Below, one piece after another: positions 1-7,077 of a stretch of 31,743 nt of DNA. Origin of the DNA: Promethearchaeota archaeon (GTDB taxonomy: Archaea; Asgardarchaeota; Lokiarchaeia; Sigynarchaeales; SOKP01); contig JAEOTV010000250.1 in assembly GCA_016839635.1 (NCBI GenBank), positions 1 through 31,743 of the forward strand, written 5' to 3'. Position 1 is the stretch's first letter; every line of letters begins with the position of its first letter. The translations under genes and the position numbers were made by a program. The notes under the pieces were generated by a model. That model was not told the DNA's origin, did not search any database, and worked only from the letters and a program-made list of their open reading frames with translations.

Positions 1-428
1 TCACCAGAAGCTACTATATTTTGAATGGTGATTTCTGGATTTGATAATTTTATACCTGCTTTTCTAATATTTTTTACGACTTTATCAACAACTCGTTCTG
101 CTTCGGCTGCTTGTCTAAGACCAGTAACTACCATTTTTCCCGTAGAAAATATTAAAATAGTAGCGCGAGGTTTCTCAATTCTCATTACAAGACCGGGAAA
201 TCGTTCAGGGTTATATTCTACTTCTGCATGACGTCTTGCTATTTGATTTAGATCTATTTTTTCTGTTATTTCCACCACGACTGTTGCAACAACGTTTTCA
301 ATCTTATAATCTAAGTCTGTCTCATAATCGTATTCTCCTTCCTTTTCCTCGGCTTCTAAGTCGTCTTCTTCTTCTTCCTCGTCTTCCTCATCTTCATCAA
401 ATTCATCTTCAAATTCTTCATCTGACAT
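1..428 (-). CDS. tbp: TATA-box binding protein (TBP), 5' part, cut by window edge
   Basis: General transcription factor that binds the TATA box and recruits TFB and RNA polymerase. The reading frame starts at ATG 428 and is still open at base 1, so only the first 142 residues are present. Residues 1 to about 40 are strongly acidic (runs of D and E). The first half of the TBP saddle follows: NVVATVVV at 45-52, YNPERFPGLVMRI at 72-84, FSTGKMVVTG at 94-103, then the AAEAERVV helix. The second pseudo-repeat begins with ITIQNIVAS near the cut. Archaeal TBPs are about 180-200 residues and usually lack a long acidic N-terminus, so this extension is unusual. The family assignment is very secure; the role of the acidic tail is unknown. 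Confidence 0.96.
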   Translation of the reverse strand, partial: MSDEEFEDEFDEDEEDEEEEEDDLEAEEKEGEYDYETDLDYKIENVVATVVVEITEKIDLNQIARRHAEVEYNPERFPGLVMRIEKPRATILIFSTGKMVVTGLRQAAEAERVVDKVVKNIRKAGIKLSNPEITIQNIVASG

Positions 429-449
429 GATAAAATTAAGTGATAATTA

Positions 450-464
450 TGATTTAAATTTATT
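450..464 (-). promoter_or_regulatory. Candidate TATA element of the TBP gene
   Basis: On the minus strand an A/T-only stretch of TATA type (core AATTTAAATC) lies about 22-36 bases before the TBP ATG. This is the distance expected for a leaderless or nearly leaderless archaeal transcript. No Shine-Dalgarno core is seen before this ATG, which fits. The whole region is very AT-rich, so the exact box is uncertain. Confidence 0.35.
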
Positions 465-638
465 AAAATAATAATATTCTTTATTTCAAGGTTTTTTTGT
501 TAATTTTATTTAAATAAATCTTCCTTTATAAAGGTGGTAGATTTAAAAAAGAATAGTGCTAAAATCACAAAATTTTAAGAGTCGTTAAATAACTTTTTCA
601 AAAATTAAGAAAGAAAAGAAATTATCAAAAAAAGTGAT

Positions 639-1160
639 TTAAGAATCTTCTGAGATATGTTCTAAAATGTGTTTTGTTAATTGTATGAAAGCCTCCTCAA
701 CATTTTGACCCGTTTTCGCTGAAGTAATAATCATACCCAAATTATTCATATTTGCATAATCAGATGATTTAGTTTCATTTATTTTGATTTGCTTTTTCAA
801 ATCAGATTTGTTTCCTATTAATATAATAGGAGCATCATCTCTAGATTCTCTAAAACTTTGTACCCATTCATCAAGTTTTTCAAAACTTTTCTGGTTTGTC
901 ATATCATAAACCAGAAGTGCACCATTAGCCCCTTCCAAATAGAGTTTTCTAAGAGATTTAAACGATTCTTGCCCTCCTAAGTCCCATATTTGGGCAGAAA
1001 CCTCACCATATCCTTCTACAATCATATCCTTTTTTAAAAGGTTAACTCCTAATGTGCTTTTATAATTTTCTCTAAATTTATTTTCAATGAACCTATAAAC
1101 AAGTGATGTCTTCCCTACATTTGCTTCTCCAAGCAAGACTATTTTTAAAATATATGACAT
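639..1160 (-). CDS. Ras/Rab-like small GTPase
   Basis: A 173-residue single-domain GTPase with the full motif set: P-loop GEANVGKTS at 11-19, switch I Thr36 (STLG), G3 WDLGGQE at 59-65 with the catalytic Gln64, G4 NKSD at 117-120 and G5 TSAK at 146-149. The DxGGQ form of G3 recalls the Arf branch, while the rest is Rab-like. There is no C-terminal cysteine, so prenyl anchoring of the eukaryotic kind is not possible. The start is ATG 1160, preceded by a GTGAT ribosome-binding core at 1166-1170. It lies 170 bases downstream of the V4R gene, separated by poly-T tracts and an inverted repeat, so it probably has its own promoter. The cellular role is unknown; Asgard genomes carry many such proteins. 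Confidence 0.95.
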   Translation of the reverse strand: MSYILKIVLLGEANVGKTSLVYRFIENKFRENYKSTLGVNLLKKDMIVEGYGEVSAQIWDLGGQESFKSLRKLYLEGANGALLVYDMTNQKSFEKLDEWVQSFRESRDDAPIILIGNKSDLKKQIKINETKSSDYANMNNLGMIITSAKTGQNVEEAFIQLTKHILEHISEDS

Positions 1161-1204
1161 TAGCCATCACACAGTAAAAGACTTAGTATTTTATTTTATA
1201 TTCA

Positions 1205-1223
1205 AAGTATATAGTTTATACTT
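1205..1223. repeat. Perfect 7-bp inverted repeat upstream of the small GTPase gene
   Basis: AAGTATA and TATACTT face each other across TAGTT, 45-63 bases before the ATG of the 639-1160 GTPase. It could be an operator or part of the promoter. Short AT palindromes also occur by chance in DNA of this composition. A similar TTCAAAAGTATAC sequence lies upstream of the other GTPase of this block, near 2763-2775. Confidence 0.3.
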
Positions 1224-1291
1224 ATTAATAATTTTCTAATTACACCTTAAAATTGTATATAGAACCTAACTAATCTTAAAATCTATGTATT

Positions 1292-1313
1292 AAAAAAAGA
1301 AATAACAAAAAAA
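1292..1313 (-). terminator. Poly-T terminator after the V4R gene
   Basis: Read on the minus strand, two runs of seven T (1307-1313 and 1292-1298) follow 18 bases or more after the V4R stop codon. T tracts of this kind are the usual archaeal termination signal. They mark the end of the GTPase-thioredoxin-V4R transcript. Confidence 0.5.
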
Positions 1314-1330
1314 TTTTTTATTAACTTAAT

Positions 1331-1810
1331 TTAATCCTTTTGGAATACGAGCATAAATTCACAGAAATTCTGGCCCGTTTGTAAACTACATCCAAGTTCT
1401 TGAGCAAAGCAATGACGATCACTTAGTTTTTCTAAAACTCCTGCTAATAATCCCGCTTCAAATGAGCAAAAGCTTCCTGTTGTTTTAATTCCTTTTTTTA
1501 TCAAATCTTTTATCGATGAATGATCTTTCAGCTTTAATTGTATTATTTCTTCGGTACTTTCAGTTATCTCAGCTGATCCAAGATTGAATTCAGCAATAAT
1601 TCTTTTTAGTTCATCTGGAACTTGAGAAATATCTTTAACGGGTTTTACTTTTAAGGTGCTTCCTAATTCGTGTCCTAAATAGTAAAAAATAGCTTCTAAT
1701 TGATGACCTAAAGCTAATAAAGCCCCAACTTTCATATCACCTATTGCTTTGCCTTCTTTTAAATTCTTTCTCATTTGGGCGAGAATTTTAGAGAGCAATT
1801 GTCTATCCAT
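1331..1810 (-). CDS. V4R (4-vinyl reductase)/Bet3-like domain protein, TRAPP-related
   Basis: A 159-residue protein. Its C-terminal half (about 105-159) reads as a V4R domain: GSFCSFEAGLLAG at 112-124, then Cys134, the ELGC motif with Cys141, and FCEF with Cys150. The N-terminal half has the helical GHQLEAIFYYLGHELG segment (35-50) found in the Bet3/V4R superfamily. V4R domains bind small hydrophobic ligands in archaea and bacteria, and share their fold with Bet3/TRAPPC subunits, which form the Rab exchange factor TRAPP in eukaryotes. It is the third gene of a run behind a small GTPase and a thioredoxin-fold protein, which makes a role as GTPase regulator attractive but unproven. Start ATG 1810 has a GTGAA core at 1816-1820. 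The four cysteines could bind metal or respond to redox state. Confidence 0.75.
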   Translation of the reverse strand: MDRQLLSKILAQMRKNLKEGKAIGDMKVGALLALGHQLEAIFYYLGHELGSTLKVKPVKDISQVPDELKRIIAEFNLGSAEITESTEEIIQLKLKDHSSIKDLIKKGIKTTGSFCSFEAGLLAGVLEKLSDRHCFAQELGCSLQTGQNFCEFMLVFQKD

Positions 1811-1864
1811 TAAATTTCACTTTATTTTTGTTTTTTTATAAATTTTTTTTTCTATATTTAAAAA

Positions 1865-2164
1865 TTAAATTTTAACTGAAGATATAAACGCATAAAGAAT
1901 CGCATCGATAATTTCTTCTTCTTGTATATTTACCGATATTCTCTTACCTGCTATTATTAATGTAGGAACTGAAGTAATGCGATAGTCTTGCGTTAACTGA
2001 CGATTTTCCTCCAAATCAATTGAGATCTTTTCAATTCTTAATTTTTTTCCGAACAATGAAATGTTTATTCTCTTTAACTTTTCTTCTACTGGGATGCAAG
2101 GTGCGCAATGATTTGACGAAAAAAATAAAATCTTTGGATATCCTTGGTCGATATCTTCATACAT
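1865..2164 (-). CDS. Thioredoxin-fold protein with CAPC active site
   Basis: A 99-residue thioredoxin/glutaredoxin-like protein. The redox pair is C20-A-P-C23 just after the first strand (ILFFSS), and the cis-proline is Pro67 in SVPT. It is slightly shorter than a classic thioredoxin (about 105-110) and has CAPC rather than CGPC, as in several archaeal small disulfide reductases. It starts three bases after the stop of the upstream GTPase gene and is followed after 54 bases by the V4R gene, so the three are almost certainly co-transcribed. The partner is unknown; the cysteine-rich V4R protein encoded next to it is an obvious candidate. Confidence 0.85.
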   Translation of the reverse strand: MYEDIDQGYPKILFFSSNHCAPCIPVEEKLKRINISLFGKKLRIEKISIDLEENRQLTQDYRITSVPTLIIAGKRISVNIQEEEIIDAILYAFISSVKI

Positions 2165-2167
2165 TTT

Positions 2168-2710
2168 CTATTCTTCTTTATATTTGTTATATAATTCTTT
2201 AATAATTGCTTGGAATGCTTCAAAGACTCCACTTCCTGTTTTAGCTGATGTCTTGTAATAACCAAGAAAATTGCGATCATTAATTATATCACTACTTATT
2301 ATTTCATCTTCTAAATCCTTTTCATCAACTAAATCTGTTTTGTTACCAAACAAAACAATTGGGAGCTCTCCCGTATATTTTTTAATATCTTCATGCCAAT
2401 CCGTGATATGATTAAAACTGTCTTCATCAGTATGGGAGAATACTATGATTGCAGCTTTGCTACCCTTATAAAATGTAGGACGCATGAAATCAAATTCCCG
2501 TTGTCCAGCAATATCCCAGAAGAATAACTTACAATTATCTCCCTCCATTTCTTCATCATACTTGGAGAATTGGGCTCCTAAAGTTTTAATGTAATCTTTT
2601 TGGAAACTACCTTGAGTATATTTTTTAATTAGGGAAGTCTTCCCTACAGCACCATCTCCTATTACTGTAATTTTAAATACGAATCCTTTAGTTACATCAT
2701 CTTTTCCCAT
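2168..2710 (-). CDS. Ras/Rab-like small GTPase, first gene of GTPase-Trx-V4R run
   Basis: A 180-residue GTPase: P-loop GDGAVGKT at 18-25, switch I Thr43 (KTLG), G3 WDIAGQRE at 65-72 with catalytic Gln70, G4 NKTD at 123-126 and G5 TSAK at 154-157. No lipidation cysteine is present at the C-terminus. I take ATG 2710 as the start. An in-frame GTG at 2719 would add three residues, but it is part of a GTGAT ribosome-binding core at the right distance from the ATG. The gene heads a tight minus-strand run with the thioredoxin-fold and V4R genes. It is divergent from the CinA gene, and a TATA-like TTATATAATA lies upstream near 2750-2760. Confidence 0.95.
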   Translation of the reverse strand: MGKDDVTKGFVFKITVIGDGAVGKTSLIKKYTQGSFQKDYIKTLGAQFSKYDEEMEGDNCKLFFWDIAGQREFDFMRPTFYKGSKAAIIVFSHTDEDSFNHITDWHEDIKKYTGELPIVLFGNKTDLVDEKDLEDEIISSDIINDRNFLGYYKTSAKTGSGVFEAFQAIIKELYNKYKEE

Positions 2711-2856
2711 TTGAATCACTTCGTTGTATTATTTCATTTAAATCTGTTATTATATAATATAATTCAAAAGTATACGATATTTTTTATTTATTTTTATTTG
2801 TTATTATTTTATATTAATAATAATAAACCGTATTAAATATTTACGTGAGTAATATT

Positions 2857-3336
2857 ATGGATATTTTAGAAAGAATCTCAAAAATAATAAGGGATTTTTC
2901 TGATATGAACATAAAAATTGCAGTCGCAGAATCTTGCACAGGGGGTTTTATTTCACACATGTTTACGAATATTTCTGGAGCATCGAAAATATTTGAAAGA
3001 GGAATTGTATGTTACAGTAATCAAACAAAAATAGATTTACTAAATGTGGATCCGCAAATTATTGAGAAATATGGCGCGGTATCTGAAAATGTTGTTAAAC
3101 AATTAGCAAATAATATAAGAGTACTTGCTAATGTTGATATTGGAATAGGAATTAGTGGTATCGCTGGACCAACTGGAGGGACACCAGAAAAACCAGTGGG
3201 ATTGGTAATTATAGGTATTTCTACCAAAAACGATATATATCTCCAGGAGTATAATTTTAAAACCGACCGTATTTCATTTAAAAAAAAAGTCTTAGAGAAA
3301 ATAATTCATTTACTAGAAGAATTACCTTTACTATAA
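2857..3336 (+). CDS. CinA C-terminal domain protein, nicotinamide-nucleotide amidase type
   Basis: A standalone CinA C-terminal domain of about 159 residues, the size of PncC-type enzymes that hydrolyse nicotinamide mononucleotide to nicotinate mononucleotide in NAD recycling. Visible family motifs are VAESCTGG near the N-terminus with the catalytic-type Ser, ISGIAGPTGGT in the middle, and KPVG after it. There is no N-terminal MoCF-like CinA domain. I prefer ATG 2857. An in-frame GTG at 2845 sits in a GTGAG sequence that matches the ribosome-binding core used by many genes here. The gene converges with the M29 peptidase gene. Family assignment is secure; the exact substrate was not shown by the sequence. 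Confidence 0.88.
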   Translation: MDILERISKIIRDFSDMNIKIAVAESCTGGFISHMFTNISGASKIFERGIVCYSNQTKIDLLNVDPQIIEKYGAVSENVVKQLANNIRVLANVDIGIGISGIAGPTGGTPEKPVGLVIIGISTKNDIYLQEYNFKTDRISFKKKVLEKIIHLLEELPLL

Positions 3337-3366
3337 GGAACAATATAAAAATAAAAAAGGCTATAA

Positions 3367-4551
3367 TTAATTTATTAAATTTCCATTCTCCATTATTTCT
3401 TTTTTAGAACCATCCATGTATTCTACAGTTATGTTAGCTTTTGGAGTAGTCACAAAATCCCAATGCATTTGAGATGCTGAAGTACCTCCAAAAGATTTAT
3501 TAAATCCAAAAGCGACGTGAACACTTCCATTAATTTTTTCATCAGTAAGAATATATCCAATTGCTTTAGTTATTACAGGATTACACCCAATTCCTAGTTC
3601 ACCAACGTTATATGTCCTTAATTCTGGTACTTTATTTTCTTTATCGATTTTCTCACTTTGCTTAAAAGCATCAATTATAATATCTAAGTCATTATCAGCT
3701 GACACCTTATCCAGCAATAATTTGCCTTTTTTAAAACTTAGTTCTACATTTTTCAAAATTTTATTAGAATACCTTTCAATTGTTAATGGGCAAAAGATCT
3801 TACCTTCTCCTTGTTTTTCATTAGGAGGGAAATATACTTCTCCAGCAGGTAAATTTCCACCTAAGTCTCCTAAAGCAATTTGTTCATCAGAAAGTATTCC
3901 ATCATCAAGAATTTTACTTCGATGTTCTATTGAAACCCAAAAATCCGTACCACAATCATCAGTAACATAGACTTTTTTAGCATTATCAAAAAATTTTCCA
4001 AGATGTTTGGTAATTTCAGTTAATTCTTCTGAAGGGATGCTCATACCATCAACAATGAATTTTTCAAACAAATCATAATCAATATTATAGAAATCTGCAG
4101 CTTTCTGGGAAGGCCAAGCAGCATAGCACCATTTTTTTCCTGGTGCATATTCTTCCTTAAATCCATATAATATTTCTCGTATTGGAGCAATAGATTTCTG
4201 ATAAGCTTTAAGTTTTTCTTCTGGAGCATTATTCCGAATTAAAGGATCTTCTGGATACTCAATTACTATATAAGCATCGATATTTTTAACCATTTCAATA
4301 TAATGTTTTGGCGTTATTTTTAGTGTTTTCGCTTCAATTTGATCATCTTGCCATATAGATTCCTCATAATAATCACTTATAGCGGTAATATGTGGAATTC
4401 CTCCTTTTCTAAAAACACATAAACCTATTTCTTCTAGGAGCTCCTGACAGTAGATTGCGCCTTTTATAAGAACGAACTCGCCTTCTTTTTTTATGTTAAC
4501 GCTTTTTGTTATATTTTCAGCACAAAGTTTAATTTTTTCTTTGGTGATCAT
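3367..4551 (-). CDS. M29-family aminopeptidase (AmpS/AmpT type)
   Basis: A 394-residue cytosolic metallo-aminopeptidase of the thermophilic M29 family, of the usual length (about 365-410). Metal-ligand motifs are in place and in order: LPAGEVYFPP with Glu238, GELGIGCNP with Glu318, GSVHVAFGF with His345, and MHWDF with His363 and Asp365. It removes N-terminal amino acids from peptides, using a two-metal centre. There is no signal peptide. The start is ATG 4551. It is divergent from the longin-like gene at 4727, with a 175-base shared promoter region, and converges on the CinA gene. Confidence 0.92.
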   Translation of the reverse strand: MITKEKIKLCAENITKSVNIKKEGEFVLIKGAIYCQELLEEIGLCVFRKGGIPHITAISDYYEESIWQDDQIEAKTLKITPKHYIEMVKNIDAYIVIEYPEDPLIRNNAPEEKLKAYQKSIAPIREILYGFKEEYAPGKKWCYAAWPSQKAADFYNIDYDLFEKFIVDGMSIPSEELTEITKHLGKFFDNAKKVYVTDDCGTDFWVSIEHRSKILDDGILSDEQIALGDLGGNLPAGEVYFPPNEKQGEGKIFCPLTIERYSNKILKNVELSFKKGKLLLDKVSADNDLDIIIDAFKQSEKIDKENKVPELRTYNVGELGIGCNPVITKAIGYILTDEKINGSVHVAFGFNKSFGGTSASQMHWDFVTTPKANITVEYMDGSKKEIMENGNLIN

Positions 4552-4726
4552 AGCTTTTAGAAATGTTAGATAAATAATATTTCTTATTAAATATCTAAAT
4601 TAAAATCAAATAGTAAGAGAATCAAAGAATTTATTATAATAAGTAGGTATAATTTAAATATTGAATTGAATATTTTAAAGGAAGTAAATATAAAAAAACT
4701 AATCTAATTATAACTGATTCTTTAAA

Positions 4727-5182
4727 ATGGTCGTTAGAGAAGCTGGGGTATTATTCAGAGGGTTTACATTAGTAAAAAAAAGTTATCATAAAACAACATT
4801 GGGAAAAATTGATTCAGACTTAAGAAGTGGTTTACTTACCGCTATTTTAGATTTTGCTCAATCTACTTTATCTAAAGTTGAGTATTTTGAAGGAAAAAAG
4901 TTTCTCATTACATTCACTGAAGATAAAATAATAAGTGAAGATGGCTTTGAGCCTGAGTTTCTCATCTCTTATGCTATTTTGGATAGGGAGAGAAAAATCG
5001 AACGATATATAAATAAAATTATTCAACCATTATTAAAACAAGTATTAAATGAATTTAAAACTCAAAATACTGGTAAGAATTTATCTGAGGTATCTCAATT
5101 TAAAAATTTCAAAAATTCTATTGATACTATCTTTGGAACTGATACGCAAACTATTGACCAAAAACTCAGAGGAATACTATAA
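4727..5182 (+). CDS. Small longin-like domain protein (Asgard type)
   Basis: A 151-residue soluble protein without catalytic motifs. The pattern is an N-terminal strand (AGVLFRGFTLVKKSYHK), a helix (DLRSGLLTAILDFAQ at about 31-45), a pair of strands (KKFLITFTED and FLISYAILDR) and two long C-terminal helices ending in QTIDQKLRGIL. This strand-helix-strand-strand-helix order fits the longin fold. The protein at 25334-25795 and the C-terminus of the 23088-25304 protein have the same order with similar key segments. Longin and roadblock folds form regulators of small GTPases in many lineages, so a GTPase-partner role is plausible. I infer the fold from pattern only. No strong ribosome-binding core precedes ATG 4727. 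Confidence 0.5.
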   Translation: MVVREAGVLFRGFTLVKKSYHKTTLGKIDSDLRSGLLTAILDFAQSTLSKVEYFEGKKFLITFTEDKIISEDGFEPEFLISYAILDRERKIERYINKIIQPLLKQVLNEFKTQNTGKNLSEVSQFKNFKNSIDTIFGTDTQTIDQKLRGIL

Positions 5183-5191
5183 ATAATTTAT

Positions 5192-6145
5192 CTATTTCTG
5201 TGATTTCTTTAAAAACCATAATATTATTGGTAGTGCAATAGTTGCATCAGAAATAACAGTAGAATATTTTGCTTTTTCACTTATTTTCCCCCATGAAATT
5301 GCTTCCCTTAAAGAAGCGCCACTTAATCCTCCCGATTCAGGGCGATCCATAGTAATCTGAATAGCGTAAGTAGCAGAATTTGAGCAAAATTGTAATGATT
5401 GCATAATAAAATTTTTAGGAACACCTCCTCCAACAATGCACATCCCCGCAATTTTAGAGTCCCAAGCCATATTTACCATTTCTAACATATCTTTGAAATG
5501 GTTTAAATTTAGTTTTTGGTTATGAAAACCTAATTGCATTGCTAAACCAGAGTCAGTAAAAGCAGGGCAAAAAATTGGGATATTATTATCATAGCAAGCA
5601 CGGAGAACAGAATAAGAATTCTTAGGAAGTTGCTTTCCAACAAATTTTAAAAACGAACTAACAGGCATTTGATTATCTGGGATTTCTAATTTTGATACAA
5701 AGTCTTCAATTCCTTCATATACTTTATTTGGCATAAATACATCATATATTCTATTGATTTCTTCTCTGTGTAAATTCTTATCATCAAGCTCAGCAGAATC
5801 AAAATCTCCTTGTAAATGCTGAAATCCTAAAGCTTCTGCGAGATCATGGGTTAAGGTTGCTCCAGTCGTTACTAAAACGTCTACAAAACCTTCATTTATA
5901 AAATCGTATATAACCCTTTGCAGTCCTGCCGGAATAAGTGCTCCCGCTAATCCAAAAAATTTAACACAACCTGGAGTATTGATCATTTCCTCATAAATCT
6001 CACAAGCTACTGCTAATCTTTTTGCATTAAATCCAGTATCTTTTAATGAATTTATCAGTTGTACAATATCCGTGTTATCAGTTATTTCAAATTGATTAAC
6101 TTTTCTTAGAATATCTTTTAAATCTTTATCTGGCATAAAAATCAT
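5192..6145 (-). CDS. Deoxyhypusine synthase family protein
   Basis: A 317-residue member of the deoxyhypusine synthase family, which moves an aminobutyl group from spermidine to a lysine of translation factor aIF5A using NAD. Recognisable segments are LVTTGATLTHDL at 91-102, CPAFTDSG at 193-200, VGGGVPKNF at 238-246, and SGGLSGASLREAISWGKI at 271-288. Lys287 of WGK corresponds to the catalytic lysine of the family. The canonical SGARPDEAVSWGK motif is altered to SGASLREAISWGK, so a variant activity cannot be excluded. The start ATG 6145 overlaps the agmatinase stop (ATGA); ATG at 6136 is an alternative. Translational coupling with agmatinase fits a joint polyamine-to-hypusine pathway. Confidence 0.92.
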   Translation of the reverse strand: MIFMPDKDLKDILRKVNQFEITDNTDIVQLINSLKDTGFNAKRLAVACEIYEEMINTPGCVKFFGLAGALIPAGLQRVIYDFINEGFVDVLVTTGATLTHDLAEALGFQHLQGDFDSAELDDKNLHREEINRIYDVFMPNKVYEGIEDFVSKLEIPDNQMPVSSFLKFVGKQLPKNSYSVLRACYDNNIPIFCPAFTDSGLAMQLGFHNQKLNLNHFKDMLEMVNMAWDSKIAGMCIVGGGVPKNFIMQSLQFCSNSATYAIQITMDRPESGGLSGASLREAISWGKISEKAKYSTVISDATIALPIILWFLKKSQK

Positions 6146-7047
6146 AGTGTATTTTTATTATCTATAAATGATATAAATTCTATTATCAGTTTAGCAGCTA
6201 AATTACATGTCATTCTATTTTCTAAATCTAGATTAGGTGCAACTTCTACTAAATCAAATCCTAATATATCAAAATTTTTAGATACTTCTTTTAAAACTTT
6301 CCACAATTCTCTATAAGAAAACCCTCCTGGCATCGCAAAACCTGTGCCCGGAGCAATAGAAGGATCTAATGCATCGATATCTATTGATACATATAAAGAT
6401 TTAATCCCTGAAGTTTTGAAAAAACTAATTATCTTTTCTATATAATTATCAAGCCCTTCTATTAACTGATAAGCACTTAGATATTTGATGTTTTCTGATT
6501 CTGCGATTTCTAACTCTGGAATGTCAACATCTCTAACTCCTAAAATTAGAAGATTTGTATTATTAATATATTCTAAATCATAAACTCTATGCGATACAGT
6601 TGCATGAGAATAAACACCTTTATCCCATTCTTGGTAAAAATCCAAATGTGCGTCGAATATAAGCACACCAAATTCATCTTTCATATTAACAAGATCTCCA
6701 ACAATTTTTATCACAGGATATGAACAGAAATGATCTCCTCCAATCATTACAGGAATTATTTTTTCATTTTTTTGATATAAATCTTTTATGAATTTCTTTA
6801 TTGTAATGAGGTTTTTTTCTATATTTGTTTTTTCAATAGGAATATCCCCAACATCAGCAATTTTAAATTTAGTAATGGGCCATCCCAATTCAGATGTCCA
6901 TCCAATATCATTAGTTACACTCCTGATTCTTTTCGGGGCAATTGAAGAGTTAGGTAAATCTATTGATGTTAAATAATCCCAAGGTATACCAAAAATTACA
7001 AATTTAGTATCTTCATTAATTACTTCACTAGAATCAAAAAAATTCAT
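6142..7047 (-). CDS. speB: Agmatinase/arginase-family ureohydrolase
   Basis: A 301-residue ureohydrolase with both metal-binding signatures: GGDH (His106), FDAHLD (Asp132, His134, Asp136), SHAT at 147-150, and SIDIDALDPSIAPGTG at 221-236 (Asp223, Asp225). This family makes putrescine and urea from agmatine; in some archaea it instead cleaves aminopropylagmatine to spermidine. The gene overlaps the deoxyhypusine synthase gene by four bases (ATGA). A GTGAT ribosome-binding core lies at 7056-7060, before ATG 7047. Its close coupling to deoxyhypusine synthase suggests supply of the polyamine used there. Substrate choice between agmatine and aminopropylagmatine cannot be decided from sequence alone. 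Confidence 0.92.
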   Translation of the reverse strand: MNFFDSSEVINEDTKFVIFGIPWDYLTSIDLPNSSIAPKRIRSVTNDIGWTSELGWPITKFKIADVGDIPIEKTNIEKNLITIKKFIKDLYQKNEKIIPVMIGGDHFCSYPVIKIVGDLVNMKDEFGVLIFDAHLDFYQEWDKGVYSHATVSHRVYDLEYINNTNLLILGVRDVDIPELEIAESENIKYLSAYQLIEGLDNYIEKIISFFKTSGIKSLYVSIDIDALDPSIAPGTGFAMPGGFSYRELWKVLKEVSKNFDILGFDLVEVAPNLDLENRMTCNLAAKLIIEFISFIDNKNTL

Positions 7048-7077
7048 TTTAAAATATCACTTTATATTCTATACTTC

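Noticed and set aside
2020..2280. Reading frames of 60-64 residues on both strands over the thioredoxin/GTPase junction
   Set aside because: They are shadows of the two real genes, which have full family motifs.
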